IMG/VR virus record: IMGVR_UViG_3300042544_000048
Coordinates: 1-21,543 of that record
Source: a virus
DNA length: 21,543 nt
Strand: one strand, 5' to 3'
Part shown: positions 14,647 to 21,178 of the stretch, piece after piece
How positions within the stretch are numbered: the stretch's first letter is position 1
How the letters are laid out: every line of letters starts with the position of its first letter
Made by a program: the position numbers and the translations under genes
The notes under the pieces: model-generated
Databases searched by the model: none
Told to the model about the DNA's origin: nothing
The model's input: only the letters and a program-made list of their open reading frames with translations

Positions 14647-14667
14647 GTTCCGAAGGAGGTGCGGAAC
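14647..14667 (-). other. Hairpin with CACCTCCTT loop
   Basis: A 6-bp perfect stem (GTTCCG/CGGAAC) closes a 9-nt loop. On the minus strand the loop equals the anti-Shine-Dalgarno sequence; on the plus strand it equals a perfect Shine-Dalgarno AAGGAGGTG. No plus-strand gene follows it (the next TTG opens a 6-codon frame), so the minus-strand reading is the more meaningful one. Confidence 0.6.
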
Positions 14668-14671
14668 AGGA

Positions 14672-14896
14672 TTATTGTATCACAAGCTTATTTAGCTGGT
14701 CCATGCGGAAACCGCTCCAGTGCTCGTCACCTACGGTCACCACAGGAGCCTGAGTGTGTCCCAATGTACGTACAAGTTCCATTGCAATTTCATCTTTGCT
14801 TAGGTCAATCTCACGGTATTCAATCAGGTTTCTGGTTAGGTATCTCTTGGTGCTATCGCACTGGACGCAGGACGGGAGTGTGTAAACAGTTACCAT
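14672..14896 (-). CDS. nrdH: Glutaredoxin-like NrdH redoxin
   Basis: A 74 aa thioredoxin-fold protein of NrdH type. It has the redox pair C10-V-Q-C13 right after the first strand (MVTVYTLPSC), the TQAPVV cis-Pro segment at 48-53, and the WSGFR motif at 60-64 that is diagnostic of NrdH-like redoxins. NrdH donates electrons to class Ib ribonucleotide reductase and is itself reduced by thioredoxin reductase, so the phage copy should support dNTP supply. The length equals the family norm. It stands alone between the capsid operon terminator and the fibre cassette, with its own promoter-like TGTGCTAGAAT, a hairpin leader and an AAGGA ribosome site. No ribonucleotide reductase gene is in this window. 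An alternative role is thiol chemistry during virion assembly, for which there is no evidence here. Confidence 0.92.
   Translation of the reverse strand: MVTVYTLPSCVQCDSTKRYLTRNLIEYREIDLSKDEIAMELVRTLGHTQAPVVTVGDEHWSGFRMDQLNKLVIQ
14674..14684 (-). promoter_or_regulatory. Extended -10 promoter TGTGATACAAT
   Basis: This motif is embedded in the last codons of nrdH (GTG ATA CAA TAA), so its hexamer overlaps the stop codon. It matches the consensus of the other gaps and would drive the hairpin-bearing short transcript that follows. No -35 is visible. Confidence 0.5.
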
Positions 14897-14921
14897 ATTT
14901 AATTCCTTGAGTTAGAGGTTG

Positions 14922-14962
14922 AAAAACCCCCCAAGTGCGCATCGTTGAGAGGCGAGGGAGGT
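14922..14962 (-). terminator. Hairpin plus U-run in the nrdH leader
   Basis: On the minus strand ACCTCCC (14962-14956) can pair with GGGGGGT (14932-14926), giving 7 bp including one G-U pair, with a 23-nt loop and TTTTT directly after it. It sits about 25 nt before the nrdH ATG, so it could act as an attenuator or end a short leader RNA. The long loop makes it weaker than the other terminators. Confidence 0.45.
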
Positions 14963-14973
14963 ATTGTCGAACT

Positions 14974-14984
14974 ATTCTAGCACA
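14974..14984 (-). promoter_or_regulatory. Extended -10 promoter TGTGCTAGAAT for nrdH
   Basis: TGTGC-TAGAAT lies directly after the capsid operon terminator, sharing its U-run region, and about 78 nt before the nrdH ATG. The place where a -35 would fall is occupied by the terminator hairpin, which supports an extended -10 that works without a -35. Confidence 0.55.
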
Positions 14985-15010
14985 AAGAAAAACCCCCGCC
15001 GAAGCGGGGG
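14984..15010 (-). terminator. Intrinsic terminator of the capsid operon
   Basis: CCCCCGC-TTCG-GCGGGGG is a perfect 7-bp stem with a stable UUCG tetraloop, followed by TTTTTCTTT on the minus strand. It lies 22 bases after the stop of the major capsid gene. Confidence 0.92.
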
Positions 15011-15031
15011 CATTCCTTGTCGGGAGTAGGT

Positions 15032-16135
15032 TTATGAACCTGCTCCGGTTGATGCAAGGGTACCAGCTGGGACGATGAAGCCACCAGTTGCGACGTGGCG
15101 GATTCTCATCTCCCAGTCGTCGTTGTCGAACGAACCCTCACGGGCAGGAACCTGACCGCCACCAAGGTATAGACCACCAGTGGACTTGATGCGAAGCTCA
15201 GGAGCCTCGTATCCACGTAGGAAGCCTAGCGCTACGGCTGGGTTTAGGGACTGTCCTGGAGCTGGGATTAGGAACCAGTAGTTGGTTGCGCCAGAGTTGA
15301 TTCTGGTGATCCAGTCGTTTACGACGATGGTGATCTGGGAACCGATTGGGTTTCCGGTAATCATCGTGGTAGCAACTGAGCCAGAGGTCGACTCGGTGCG
15401 AATCTCCTGCACAGCAAGAATCTTGCGAGCAGTCATTTCTAGCGAGCGTGGAACAACTAGCACGAACTGGGTTACTGGGCGGATTAGCTTGCCATTCCAG
15501 GTCTGCTTGTTTGCAGTGTCAATAGCTGCCTCAAGAGCCTCAAGGGTCAACGCTGGGTTGCCAGAAATCAAGTTCTGGTTAGCGGTCTTGAAGTTAGTGG
15601 TGTTTAGGCCACCAGAAGCAACTAGCTGCTTGGTAACTTCTTCGTCTTCCTTGCCAGCAGCCTTTAGGCCAAGCTCAACAGGTAGACGCTCTAGTAGACC
15701 AATCTGGCCGTCGTTTACGATGGACTCCCAGCTGAAGCGGATTCTCTGACCAGCCTTCTTGACCTGCATGGTCTGCTCGGTTACGGAGAACCAACCAGCA
15801 GTTGGGTACTCGTCGTACTCGCCAACGGTAGGCAGTGAGCCTTCGCGGAAAGTGTCACCCTGGTTGTCTAGACCCTCGTCGTCATAACGAAGAGCCTGGA
15901 AGGTAACTGGACGGAAGTCGTCTACTACTAGACGAGTTGCGAACTGGTCCCAAACCTTTGGCTGAGCCTCGTAGTTCTCTAGGAGGATCTTGTTTAGGGT
16001 TGGAACGAGTAGCTCTGGAAGGTCGCTGGTAGCAACACCTTCCTGAAGCTTTAGCTTGTCCTGACGGTCACCCTTTAGGGCACCCTCAAGTAGCTTTGCT
16101 GCCTCGATGTGACGAGGAGTGATAGTTGTAGTCAT
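15032..16135 (-). CDS. Major capsid protein (HK97 fold)
   Basis: A 367 aa protein at the canonical place after the decoration gene and before a strong terminator. Its parts fit an HK97-fold capsid subunit: an N-terminal helical arm (residues 1-60, RHIEAAKLLEGALKG to LVPTLNKILLENY), an extended loop with acidic residues (YDDEGLDNQGDTFREGS), the spine helix region (QIGLLERLPVELGLKAAG), a P-domain or A-domain strand (PVTQFVLVVPRSLEMTARK), and a C-terminal beta region (SFDNDDWEMRIRHVATGG). The last segment (EMRIRHVATGGFIVP) resembles the end of many actinophage capsid proteins. A good AAGGAAAG ribosome site precedes the ATG. No separate protease-cleaved delta domain is obvious from sequence. The preceding scaffold-protease provides the assembly partner. 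Confidence 0.9.
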   Translation of the reverse strand: MTTTITPRHIEAAKLLEGALKGDRQDKLKLQEGVATSDLPELLVPTLNKILLENYEAQPKVWDQFATRLVVDDFRPVTFQALRYDDEGLDNQGDTFREGSLPTVGEYDEYPTAGWFSVTEQTMQVKKAGQRIRFSWESIVNDGQIGLLERLPVELGLKAAGKEDEEVTKQLVASGGLNTTNFKTANQNLISGNPALTLEALEAAIDTANKQTWNGKLIRPVTQFVLVVPRSLEMTARKILAVQEIRTESTSGSVATTMITGNPIGSQITIVVNDWITRINSGATNYWFLIPAPGQSLNPAVALGFLRGYEAPELRIKSTGGLYLGGGQVPAREGSFDNDDWEMRIRHVATGGFIVPAGTLASTGAGS

Positions 16136-16146
16136 TCTGTCTTTCC

Positions 16147-16497
16147 TTAGTTCTGAGCCAAGCGAACAACTACGTCAGTAGTGGTTACCTTGATAACGTG
16201 GCCAATTAGCTTAGCGCTAGTGCTGGACTCCTGAGCCTCAGGGATGATACCAGAGGTGCTGTTCGCAACTCCGTATGCCTTCTGTCCAACGTCAAAAGTG
16301 TCGCCAGACTTGAATGGGATGCTGAATGCTCCAGTTAGCTTTAGGGTAGCGTAAGTGCTGCCGTTCTCGCCAGTCACAGCATTCTTCTCTGCAACACCAA
16401 CGATGTCGCCTACCTTGACAAACTTGCCAGAGGTGACAGAGGTGTGTACTGGGAAGACAAGGCTGTTGGCTACTGTATAGATCTCGTTAAGAGCCAT
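16147..16497 (-). CDS. Capsid decoration protein (DUF2190-like)
   Basis: A 116 aa beta-rich protein lying between the protease-scaffold and the major capsid gene, 11 bases from each. The pattern (NSLVFPVHTSVTSGKFVKVGDIVGVAE, STYATLKLTGAFSIPF, VGQKAYGVANS, IGHVIKVTTTDVVVRL) matches the DUF2190 family. These are small capsid-surface cement or head-fibre-base proteins, sometimes mislabelled as recombinases. A GAAGGA ribosome site precedes the ATG. It is likely translated in near-capsid amounts, since it shares the mRNA and terminator with the capsid gene. The role as a cement protein is known for the family and inferred here. Confidence 0.82.
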   Translation of the reverse strand: MALNEIYTVANSLVFPVHTSVTSGKFVKVGDIVGVAEKNAVTGENGSTYATLKLTGAFSIPFKSGDTFDVGQKAYGVANSTSGIIPEAQESSTSAKLIGHVIKVTTTDVVVRLAQN

Positions 16498-16508
16498 CTT
16501 TTTTCCTT

Positions 16509-16952
16509 CTATTTCTTCTTTGAGATGCGAGAGACGATAGCGTCAAACTCATCAGCAGCGGTTGAGGAAGTCTTTACGACCGCCTCGTGGACAACACCGA
16601 CAACTTCAGCAGTCGGAGTGGCGACGGACTCGCGAAGTGAGCTGGCGTAAGCCTTCTCTTCCTCGATTAGCTCGTCAACAGTCTTGCTGTTTTCAGCAGA
16701 CTTTAGGGACTCTGAGACTCGCTTTAGGGCGATTCTTGGCAGTCCGGACTCATTGAACTTCTCAGCAACGTCGACTGGGTCTAGGGCAGGAGCCTCGTCC
16801 TCCACAGTCTCAGTCTCGGATTCCTCTTCAGGCTCGGCAGTTGCGGACTCTAGGAGAACCGACACTGACTCGCGAAGAGGGCTGAGTGCCTCAACAAAGG
16901 TAGTCTTTAGGTCAGCAATTGCTGCCTCAAACTCTTCCTTGGTAATGGACAT
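16509..16952 (-). CDS. Possible internal scaffold protein (in-frame restart)
   Basis: Within the protease-scaffold gene an in-frame ATG at 16952-16950 (MSITKEEFEAAI) is preceded by AAGAAGGA at 6-8 nt, better than many true starts of the window. Initiation here would yield a 147 aa protein with only the acidic helical scaffold and basic C-terminus. Lambda makes Nu3 from inside gene C in the same way. Whether this start is used cannot be told from sequence. Confidence 0.5.
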   Translation of the reverse strand: MSITKEEFEAAIADLKTTFVEALSPLRESVSVLLESATAEPEEESETETVEDEAPALDPVDVAEKFNESGLPRIALKRVSESLKSAENSKTVDELIEEEKAYASSLRESVATPTAEVVGVVHEAVVKTSSTAADEFDAIVSRISKKK

Positions 16953-17492
16953 TTCATTTCCTTCTTCCATGTGGGACGAGTTTAGCTCGTCTTTTGCCTT
17001 GTAGCTCTCGAGAAGGCTAATAAATTTGCCTCCAGCCCCTGCTACGGTAACCACGTCAACGCTAGTGAGAGGATTCTCGACCAGTGCCTCGATGATTGGG
17101 CCTTCGCGTCCATCTGCTTCACCCATGCGGGCTTCGCCATATGCACGAATTGATAACCCCACGTCTTCTGCCATCTCAGCGATGATAGGAGCGTAGTGTG
17201 AGTAAAACTGAATGTCGCCATAAAGAGCACCCTCTTTAAACACAGGAGTTCCAACTAGCTTTCCGGCTAGCTCGTGAACGTCGCGTTCTGGCCTGTCGCT
17301 TTCCTCGGAAAGTGAAGGGTGGTTCATGTAAACCTTAGTACCCGACTTAAAGACCTGTGGTCCGTCAGTAGCCAAAACCGATTCAGGGTAGAAGCCAGAA
17401 GAGCCCCAGCCAGCCTGAATAATCTTTACCCGCCACTTGTTCTTGCCGGGCTTAGCGGCAAAGTCAACACTCTCGCTTAGCAGTTCAGCCAT
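16509..17492 (-). CDS. Capsid maturation protease with fused scaffold domain
   Basis: A 327 aa two-part protein. Residues 1-165 are a prohead protease domain: MNHPS at 56-60 holds a likely catalytic His58 (a motif seen in phage herpesvirus-like proteases), and LTSVDVVTVAGAGG at 142-155 has the Ser144 position typical of this group. Ser114 in LSIRAYGE is another candidate. Residues about 175-327 are helical and very acidic (EPEEESETETVEDEAPALD near 217-235), like a scaffold that fills the procapsid and is degraded by the protease. The last residues are SRISKKK, a basic capsid-binding tail. A ribosome site (AAGAAGGA) and ATG at 16952 lie inside the gene in frame and could start a separate scaffold. 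The gene follows the portal with a promoter-like element in the 62-base gap. Confidence 0.82.
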   Translation of the reverse strand: MAELLSESVDFAAKPGKNKWRVKIIQAGWGSSGFYPESVLATDGPQVFKSGTKVYMNHPSLSEESDRPERDVHELAGKLVGTPVFKEGALYGDIQFYSHYAPIIAEMAEDVGLSIRAYGEARMGEADGREGPIIEALVENPLTSVDVVTVAGAGGKFISLLESYKAKDELNSSHMEEGNEMSITKEEFEAAIADLKTTFVEALSPLRESVSVLLESATAEPEEESETETVEDEAPALDPVDVAEKFNESGLPRIALKRVSESLKSAENSKTVDELIEEEKAYASSLRESVATPTAEVVGVVHEAVVKTSSTAADEFDAIVSRISKKK

Positions 17493-17523
17493 AAAGTCTC
17501 CGTAAAAATGCGTATCCTAGATG

Positions 17524-17538
17524 TTATGATACCACATT
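17524..17538 (-). promoter_or_regulatory. Extended -10 promoter TGTGGTATCAT (copy 1 of a 15-bp element)
   Basis: Minus-strand AATGTGGTATCATAA sits in the gap between portal and protease genes, about 35 nt before the protease ATG. The same 15 bases recur at 6012-6026. The leader includes ACGGAG as ribosome site. Confidence 0.55.
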
Positions 17539-17553
17539 TTAGTTATTGAGGAA

Positions 17554-18909
17554 CTAATTATCTAGGTCTCTTAGCTCGTTGCTGTTATCCTGCATTGAGC
17601 CAACTTCGCCGGAGTTGCCTTGGCTTGGTACCACGGAGCCAGCGTCGCTTTGGTCGGAGTTTGGTGGAGTAGCGTGAAGTGAGTGCACATCCAGCTCATC
17701 CATTACAGCAGCTCGCATTTCATCCTGCCAGATTGCACCAGCTTCGTAAGCCAGGGCCAAGGATTGAACCATGCGGTAGCTAGATTCGGTTTCCATCTTA
17801 GGCCACTTGACAGTAGTTTCCTTCTGTCCAAAAAAGTGCATGATGCGGTCTAGGTAAAGTTCCCACAATCGCTGTCTAGCCTGCATAGCCTTAGTGGTTG
17901 GAATGTCAAGAGTTTGTGCTACTCCATAAGCTCCGCTGGTTCCAGGGTCTGACATCAGCGCAACAACTGATACCTCCAGTGCGGCAGCAACCATCGCAGC
18001 AAGGGGCTTTCCGTTTCCAAGGTCCACGGAATTGCTTGTGCGTGGCAGTGAGGCTAGCTCCATGTCCGCACCGAGAATCGCTGTGGATCCGGCCGCTTGT
18101 GGTGTTGCAATAGTGGCAGCAGCAGTTGTGGCACCCGTCTTGGTTTTGCTTTTCAATTGCCATGCGAACATAGACAAGCTCTTCAAGATTCTTGAGCCGT
18201 CCTTTAGATATTCGTTGTAGGCGTAGGCCCAAGGATAAGCGGCGAAACAATCTGGTACACCCCATGGATTTCCCGCCCGCTTGTTAACCATGAAAGGGAA
18301 CATGGTTTTACCGTAGTTAACTCTTTGGTTCTGGATGACCTGAACCCGAGCACCCACTTCGTAACCGTCAACAGGATACCACTCGTGAATCGTGTTGGTC
18401 TTGCCATCGATGTCCATGCGGGACCAAGATCTGCGAATAAAACGGATGCTTTCGATGTTGTCTGGGTCAGAAACCCAGCCCGTAATTTCCTTAAATGGAA
18501 TCCTCTGCAGTTGCTTAGTGACATTGTCACCAAGGATAAAGAATTGCCCGGCGGTGAAGTTCGACCGCTCGTTGATGATCATTGCTTCTGCAGAGAAAAG
18601 TGCGGTTTGATTAGCTGGAGAATTTACCAGCTGTTCGATACGACGTGAGGCAAACTCCTCAATCTGGAGGCCTCGGCCAAAGATATAGCTTGTGCGAAGC
18701 CCAAATCCACGCTTAAGTAGCGGATTTCCGTCTGTCTTTTCAGTCAGCTTTTCAGCTAGAGTTTGAAGCTGCTCAATGGTAAAAGCGTCTCCAACATGGT
18801 TTTGGACACCCAAAAGGCTCCAGCCTTCGTCTTCGATAGACAAAAGCGCCTGTGCCATGTTGTTATAGGACTCTACTAATGCAGAGTAATCTGCTTCATA
18901 TTCGTTCAT
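17554..18909 (-). CDS. Portal protein
   Basis: A 451 aa protein directly after the large terminase and before the protease, the universal portal position. It forms the dodecameric ring at one capsid vertex through which DNA is packaged. Typical elements are the N-terminal helical domain, RTSYIFGRGLQIE near 74-86, an alpha/beta core with ITGWVSDPDNIESIRFIRR, the segment WGVPDCFAAYPWAYAYNEYL, and a helix with LKSLSMFAWQLK that precedes the channel region. The C-terminus is hydrophilic (SVVPSQGNSGEVGSMQDNSN), like a disordered crown. The length is usual for the family. GAAGGA is the best ribosome site but lies about 14-16 nt from the ATG, so initiation may be weak. No closer in-frame start exists. 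Confidence 0.9.
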   Translation of the reverse strand: MNEYEADYSALVESYNNMAQALLSIEDEGWSLLGVQNHVGDAFTIEQLQTLAEKLTEKTDGNPLLKRGFGLRTSYIFGRGLQIEEFASRRIEQLVNSPANQTALFSAEAMIINERSNFTAGQFFILGDNVTKQLQRIPFKEITGWVSDPDNIESIRFIRRSWSRMDIDGKTNTIHEWYPVDGYEVGARVQVIQNQRVNYGKTMFPFMVNKRAGNPWGVPDCFAAYPWAYAYNEYLKDGSRILKSLSMFAWQLKSKTKTGATTAAATIATPQAAGSTAILGADMELASLPRTSNSVDLGNGKPLAAMVAAALEVSVVALMSDPGTSGAYGVAQTLDIPTTKAMQARQRLWELYLDRIMHFFGQKETTVKWPKMETESSYRMVQSLALAYEAGAIWQDEMRAAVMDELDVHSLHATPPNSDQSDAGSVVPSQGNSGEVGSMQDNSNELRDLDN

Positions 18910-18952
18910 AAAAGTCTCAAATATCCTTCAAATAGTCGTAAAAACTACTTAA

Positions 18953-18961
18953 AGTCTACCA
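18953..18961 (-). promoter_or_regulatory. Possible extended -10 TGGTAGACT before portal gene
   Basis: TGG-TAGACT overlaps the TAG stop of the large terminase gene, in the same position as the promoter-like motifs at other gene ends. It is weaker because the hexamer departs from the -AT ending of the others. The leader to the portal ATG would be about 38-40 nt. Confidence 0.35.
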
Positions 18962-20467
18962 TGTCCACCCAGAATAGAAGGGGAACTGTGCATCTAAAGA
19001 GGATGCATCTTGGTAAATCTTGTCTCCGGCCTGCATTCCAGAGTACTTTCCCTCTGTCAAATACTGCAAATTGAGGGTTGCATACATGGCTGCATCCAAG
19101 CGGTCAGGGGATTTCAGCCCTCTGGAGCGCATGTCATCCTTGGATTCGATCTGGATTGCACCCTTTGGGCTGAACTTATACTTAATGACCATCATCTCGT
19201 CAAGCAGTGTCTTGTCGTCGATGTCGATGTCTAGCTGCCCCATTAGCATCTTCTCACGCAGGTTATCGTAGCCAAATGCACGAGCGTTGAGCCAGCGGGT
19301 GTTGTCCGGGCTAGCTGCGGCTCCGACTACCGAGATAACCGTATACATGTTGTTGCACATAGCTGCCAACATATCCACCACAGGTGCACCTAGACCTGTG
19401 CCGTCGACGCGGACCTCACGCACACCAGTGGCGATAGCAGCCTCGTGGATGCGGTTTGCCGACTCCACTGCGTTTGCCTTTGTCCATGTCGCAAAATGGC
19501 GCAAGCGGCCACCTCTGTTGATGTAGATAACGCTGTCGTCCTCACCGAAGCGAGCGATGTCCACGCCTAGCACCGCTGGGATTTCGCCATCCTCAACAAT
19601 GTCAGTGTCGATTGCAGAATCTAGGGCCACCTGCGAGAAGAAAGTAGTGTCATCTTCCTCTGGGAACTGCCCCAGAACCTTGGACTTGTATCTAGCGGAC
19701 TCTTCGCCCCAAGCCTTCTTCTGGCGCTCTACCCAAGACGGCTGAATGAGAAGGGGTGCCACATCTTCCGGTACCCATTCGTTAGTGAAATTAGGCGAAT
19801 CAAAAGCTGATATCTGAATCTTGTTCCAGGTTTCATCTTCCCTGAATATACGATGGAATTCAGTTCCTCGACGGTCAGGGTTTCCAATAGCGAGAACTCG
19901 ACTGTCCGCGGATGTAGTAACTGCTTCAGCAGCAGTGTAAAGGTCAGTTGGAATACCCCCGGCCTCGTCCAATACAACAAATACATATCGCCTGTGGATT
20001 CCCTGGAACGCCGAAACAATGTCGGTATCAGCAGGTCGTCTTCCAAATCCAATAAGAGTGCCGTACTCGTCATTTAGTTTCCATTCCTCTGATTGGTTGA
20101 TGTGCCCGGGTAGGCTAAAGCCGCGGACTGCAGCAAGTTTATGATTGTCTTTTAGCTCACGGAAAAGAACGCGGGCAATCTGGGGATAAGTTGGAGCTGA
20201 ACAAATAAGCGCAACCTCGTAAGGGTCGTGTACAGCAATCCACCAGCTGCCAAGAATCCCAGCAGTAGCAGACTTACCAGCACCATTGCAGCTAACCACA
20301 GCAGTGTGAGTGTTCTGAGCCACGCTGAGCGCAACTTCTGCTTGCTTTGACCACATATGCTTGCCCAGAACGTCCGAAGCCCACGCAACTGGGTCATTAA
20401 GGTAGATCGAGTTTTTGGAGCGCTTTCTGAGGTCGCTGATGACTCCATCGATGACATTATCTATCAT
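18956..20467 (-). CDS. Terminase large subunit
   Basis: A 503 aa DNA-packaging motor with both expected domains. The ATPase part has Walker A CNGAGKS at 60-66, Walker B VVLDEAG at 164-170 (D167, E168), and the coupling segment AIGNPDRRGTEF at 193-204. The nuclease part has the acidic residues of an RNase H-like fold: D303 in GVDIARFGEDDS, D355 in VRVDGTGLG, and D455/D458 in SPDRLDAAMY. The ATPase translocates DNA through the portal, and the nuclease cuts the concatemer. The length is normal and all key residues are present, so it should be functional. The ATG overlaps the end of the small subunit gene by 11 bases. Cutting strategy (cos or pac) cannot be told from this. Confidence 0.97.
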   Translation of the reverse strand: MIDNVIDGVISDLRKRSKNSIYLNDPVAWASDVLGKHMWSKQAEVALSVAQNTHTAVVSCNGAGKSATAGILGSWWIAVHDPYEVALICSAPTYPQIARVLFRELKDNHKLAAVRGFSLPGHINQSEEWKLNDEYGTLIGFGRRPADTDIVSAFQGIHRRYVFVVLDEAGGIPTDLYTAAEAVTTSADSRVLAIGNPDRRGTEFHRIFREDETWNKIQISAFDSPNFTNEWVPEDVAPLLIQPSWVERQKKAWGEESARYKSKVLGQFPEEDDTTFFSQVALDSAIDTDIVEDGEIPAVLGVDIARFGEDDSVIYINRGGRLRHFATWTKANAVESANRIHEAAIATGVREVRVDGTGLGAPVVDMLAAMCNNMYTVISVVGAAASPDNTRWLNARAFGYDNLREKMLMGQLDIDIDDKTLLDEMMVIKYKFSPKGAIQIESKDDMRSRGLKSPDRLDAAMYATLNLQYLTEGKYSGMQAGDKIYQDASSLDAQFPFYSGWTW

Positions 20468-20957
20468 TCTCTATCTCTGCCTTTGCTCGGAATAGCCCCT
20501 CGGCTACCAGCTCGTCTAGTTCGTGCCGTGGCACCTCTGGGTAACGCTCTGCAAGTTCTTGCTTCGCGAAGTTCAATGCTGCGTCCATAGCCCGTAGTAG
20601 GATCTTCTGCTGGAACTCTGAGAGGCGTAGCACTTGGTCAGTGACTTTACCCTTCTCGGAGTCTAGGCGCTTGCCAATTAGCTCTAGTGTTTTGAGCATT
20701 AGGCGGCCAGCCTCTGGGTCCTGCATCTGCACAGCGTTGAGGCGCAGGGAATCCTTCAGTTCGTTTAGCTCAAAGAGTAGTAGCTGGCGCTGTTCGACCT
20801 CAGTCCAGATGTCGCGCTTCTTCATCAGCTGCTTAACGTGGTCAATAGCTTGAGCTGCTGGAATGCCTGTCTTTAGCTCGATCTCGTCACCAGAGGCTCC
20901 AGAAGCCGCTAGGTGGATAAGAGTGTCGTCGAGCAGGGAAATCTCACTAGAGGCCAT
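20457..20957 (-). CDS. Terminase small subunit
   Basis: A 166 aa helical protein directly upstream of and overlapping the large terminase gene. Residues 8-50 (DDTLIHLAASGASGDEIELKTGIPAAQAIDHVKQL) fit a helix-turn-helix of the type that recognises the packaging site. Residues 55-125 are long charged helices, likely the oligomerisation part. The C-terminus (FAKQELAERYPEVP...LVAEGLFRAKAEIENDR) is acidic and probably contacts the large subunit. GGAAAGG precedes the ATG. The 53 aa gene before it ends inside its first codons (11-base overlap), so they are translationally linked. The identity rests on position, size and HTH, because small terminases diverge strongly. Confidence 0.85.
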   Translation of the reverse strand: MASSEISLLDDTLIHLAASGASGDEIELKTGIPAAQAIDHVKQLMKKRDIWTEVEQRQLLLFELNELKDSLRLNAVQMQDPEAGRLMLKTLELIGKRLDSEKGKVTDQVLRLSEFQQKILLRAMDAALNFAKQELAERYPEVPRHELDELVAEGLFRAKAEIENDR

Positions 20958-21108
20958 TGAGGGGCCTTTCCTTTGGTAGCGGTGGAAGCTTAGCGTTTAC
21001 TTCTTGGAGCGCACAGAAGATCGCATAGAGCATGTCGGCAATCTGCTTTAGTTCGACAGTCGAATGTTCTGGAGTTGGTTCTGGTGCTTCGGTGAGTCCA
21101 CGCGCCAT
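20947..21108 (-). CDS. Small hypothetical protein upstream of terminase
   Basis: A 53 aa protein (begins MARGLTEAPEPTPEHS; then VELKQIADMLYAIFCALQEV; ends with KERPLNGL). The first third is Pro/Glu-rich and probably disordered. The middle is one amphipathic helix, and the end is Pro-rich. It has one of the best ribosome sites of the window (GGGAGGA, 8 nt before ATG) and overlaps the terminase small subunit start by 11 bases, so it is clearly part of the packaging operon. I do not recognise a family. A regulatory or terminase-binding role would fit the position but is speculation. Confidence 0.75.
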   Translation of the reverse strand: MARGLTEAPEPTPEHSTVELKQIADMLYAIFCALQEVNAKLPPLPKERPLNGL

Positions 21109-21146
21109 TTTGTTTTTCCTCCCGCGAAAAATTTTTTAGTGATCTA

Positions 21147-21172
21147 ATTCTATCAGGAAATAGAATTTCTAT
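21147..21172 (-). promoter_or_regulatory. Extended -10 TGATAGAAT inside overlapping palindromes
   Basis: The promoter-like TGATAGAAT (21155-21147) ahead of the packaging operon forms one arm of the inverted repeat ATTCTAT-N6-ATAGAAT (21147-21166). This partly overlaps a second palindrome, ATAGAAnTTCTAT (21160-21172). Palindromes on a -10 are typical of operators, so a repressor or activator site is plausible. The region is AT-rich. Confidence 0.45.
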
Positions 21173-21178
21173 GATTTT

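Larger units (their letters stand above)
14594..14668 (-). ncRNA. Candidate small RNA with anti-Shine-Dalgarno loop
   Basis: A promoter-like TGTGATACAAT (14684-14674) and a terminator-like hairpin (14630-14599) delimit a predicted transcript of about 75 nt between nrdH and the collagen-like gene. Its 5' part folds as GTTCCG-CACCTCCTT-CGGAAC, a 6-bp stem displaying a 9-nt loop identical to the 3' end of 16S rRNA. It is followed by the palindrome GTGCGCAC and the terminator-like stem. A 9-codon ORF (MCAQTRPVE, 14642-14613) is also present but has no ribosome site. The RNA could bind Shine-Dalgarno sites of mRNAs or act as an untranslated leader. Existence of the transcript is inference. Confidence 0.35.

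Noticed and set aside
14647-14700. Plus-strand gene after the perfect AAGGAGGTG
   Set aside because: The following TTG opens a frame of only about six codons and no other start lies within range. The palindromic setting favours the minus-strand RNA hairpin instead.
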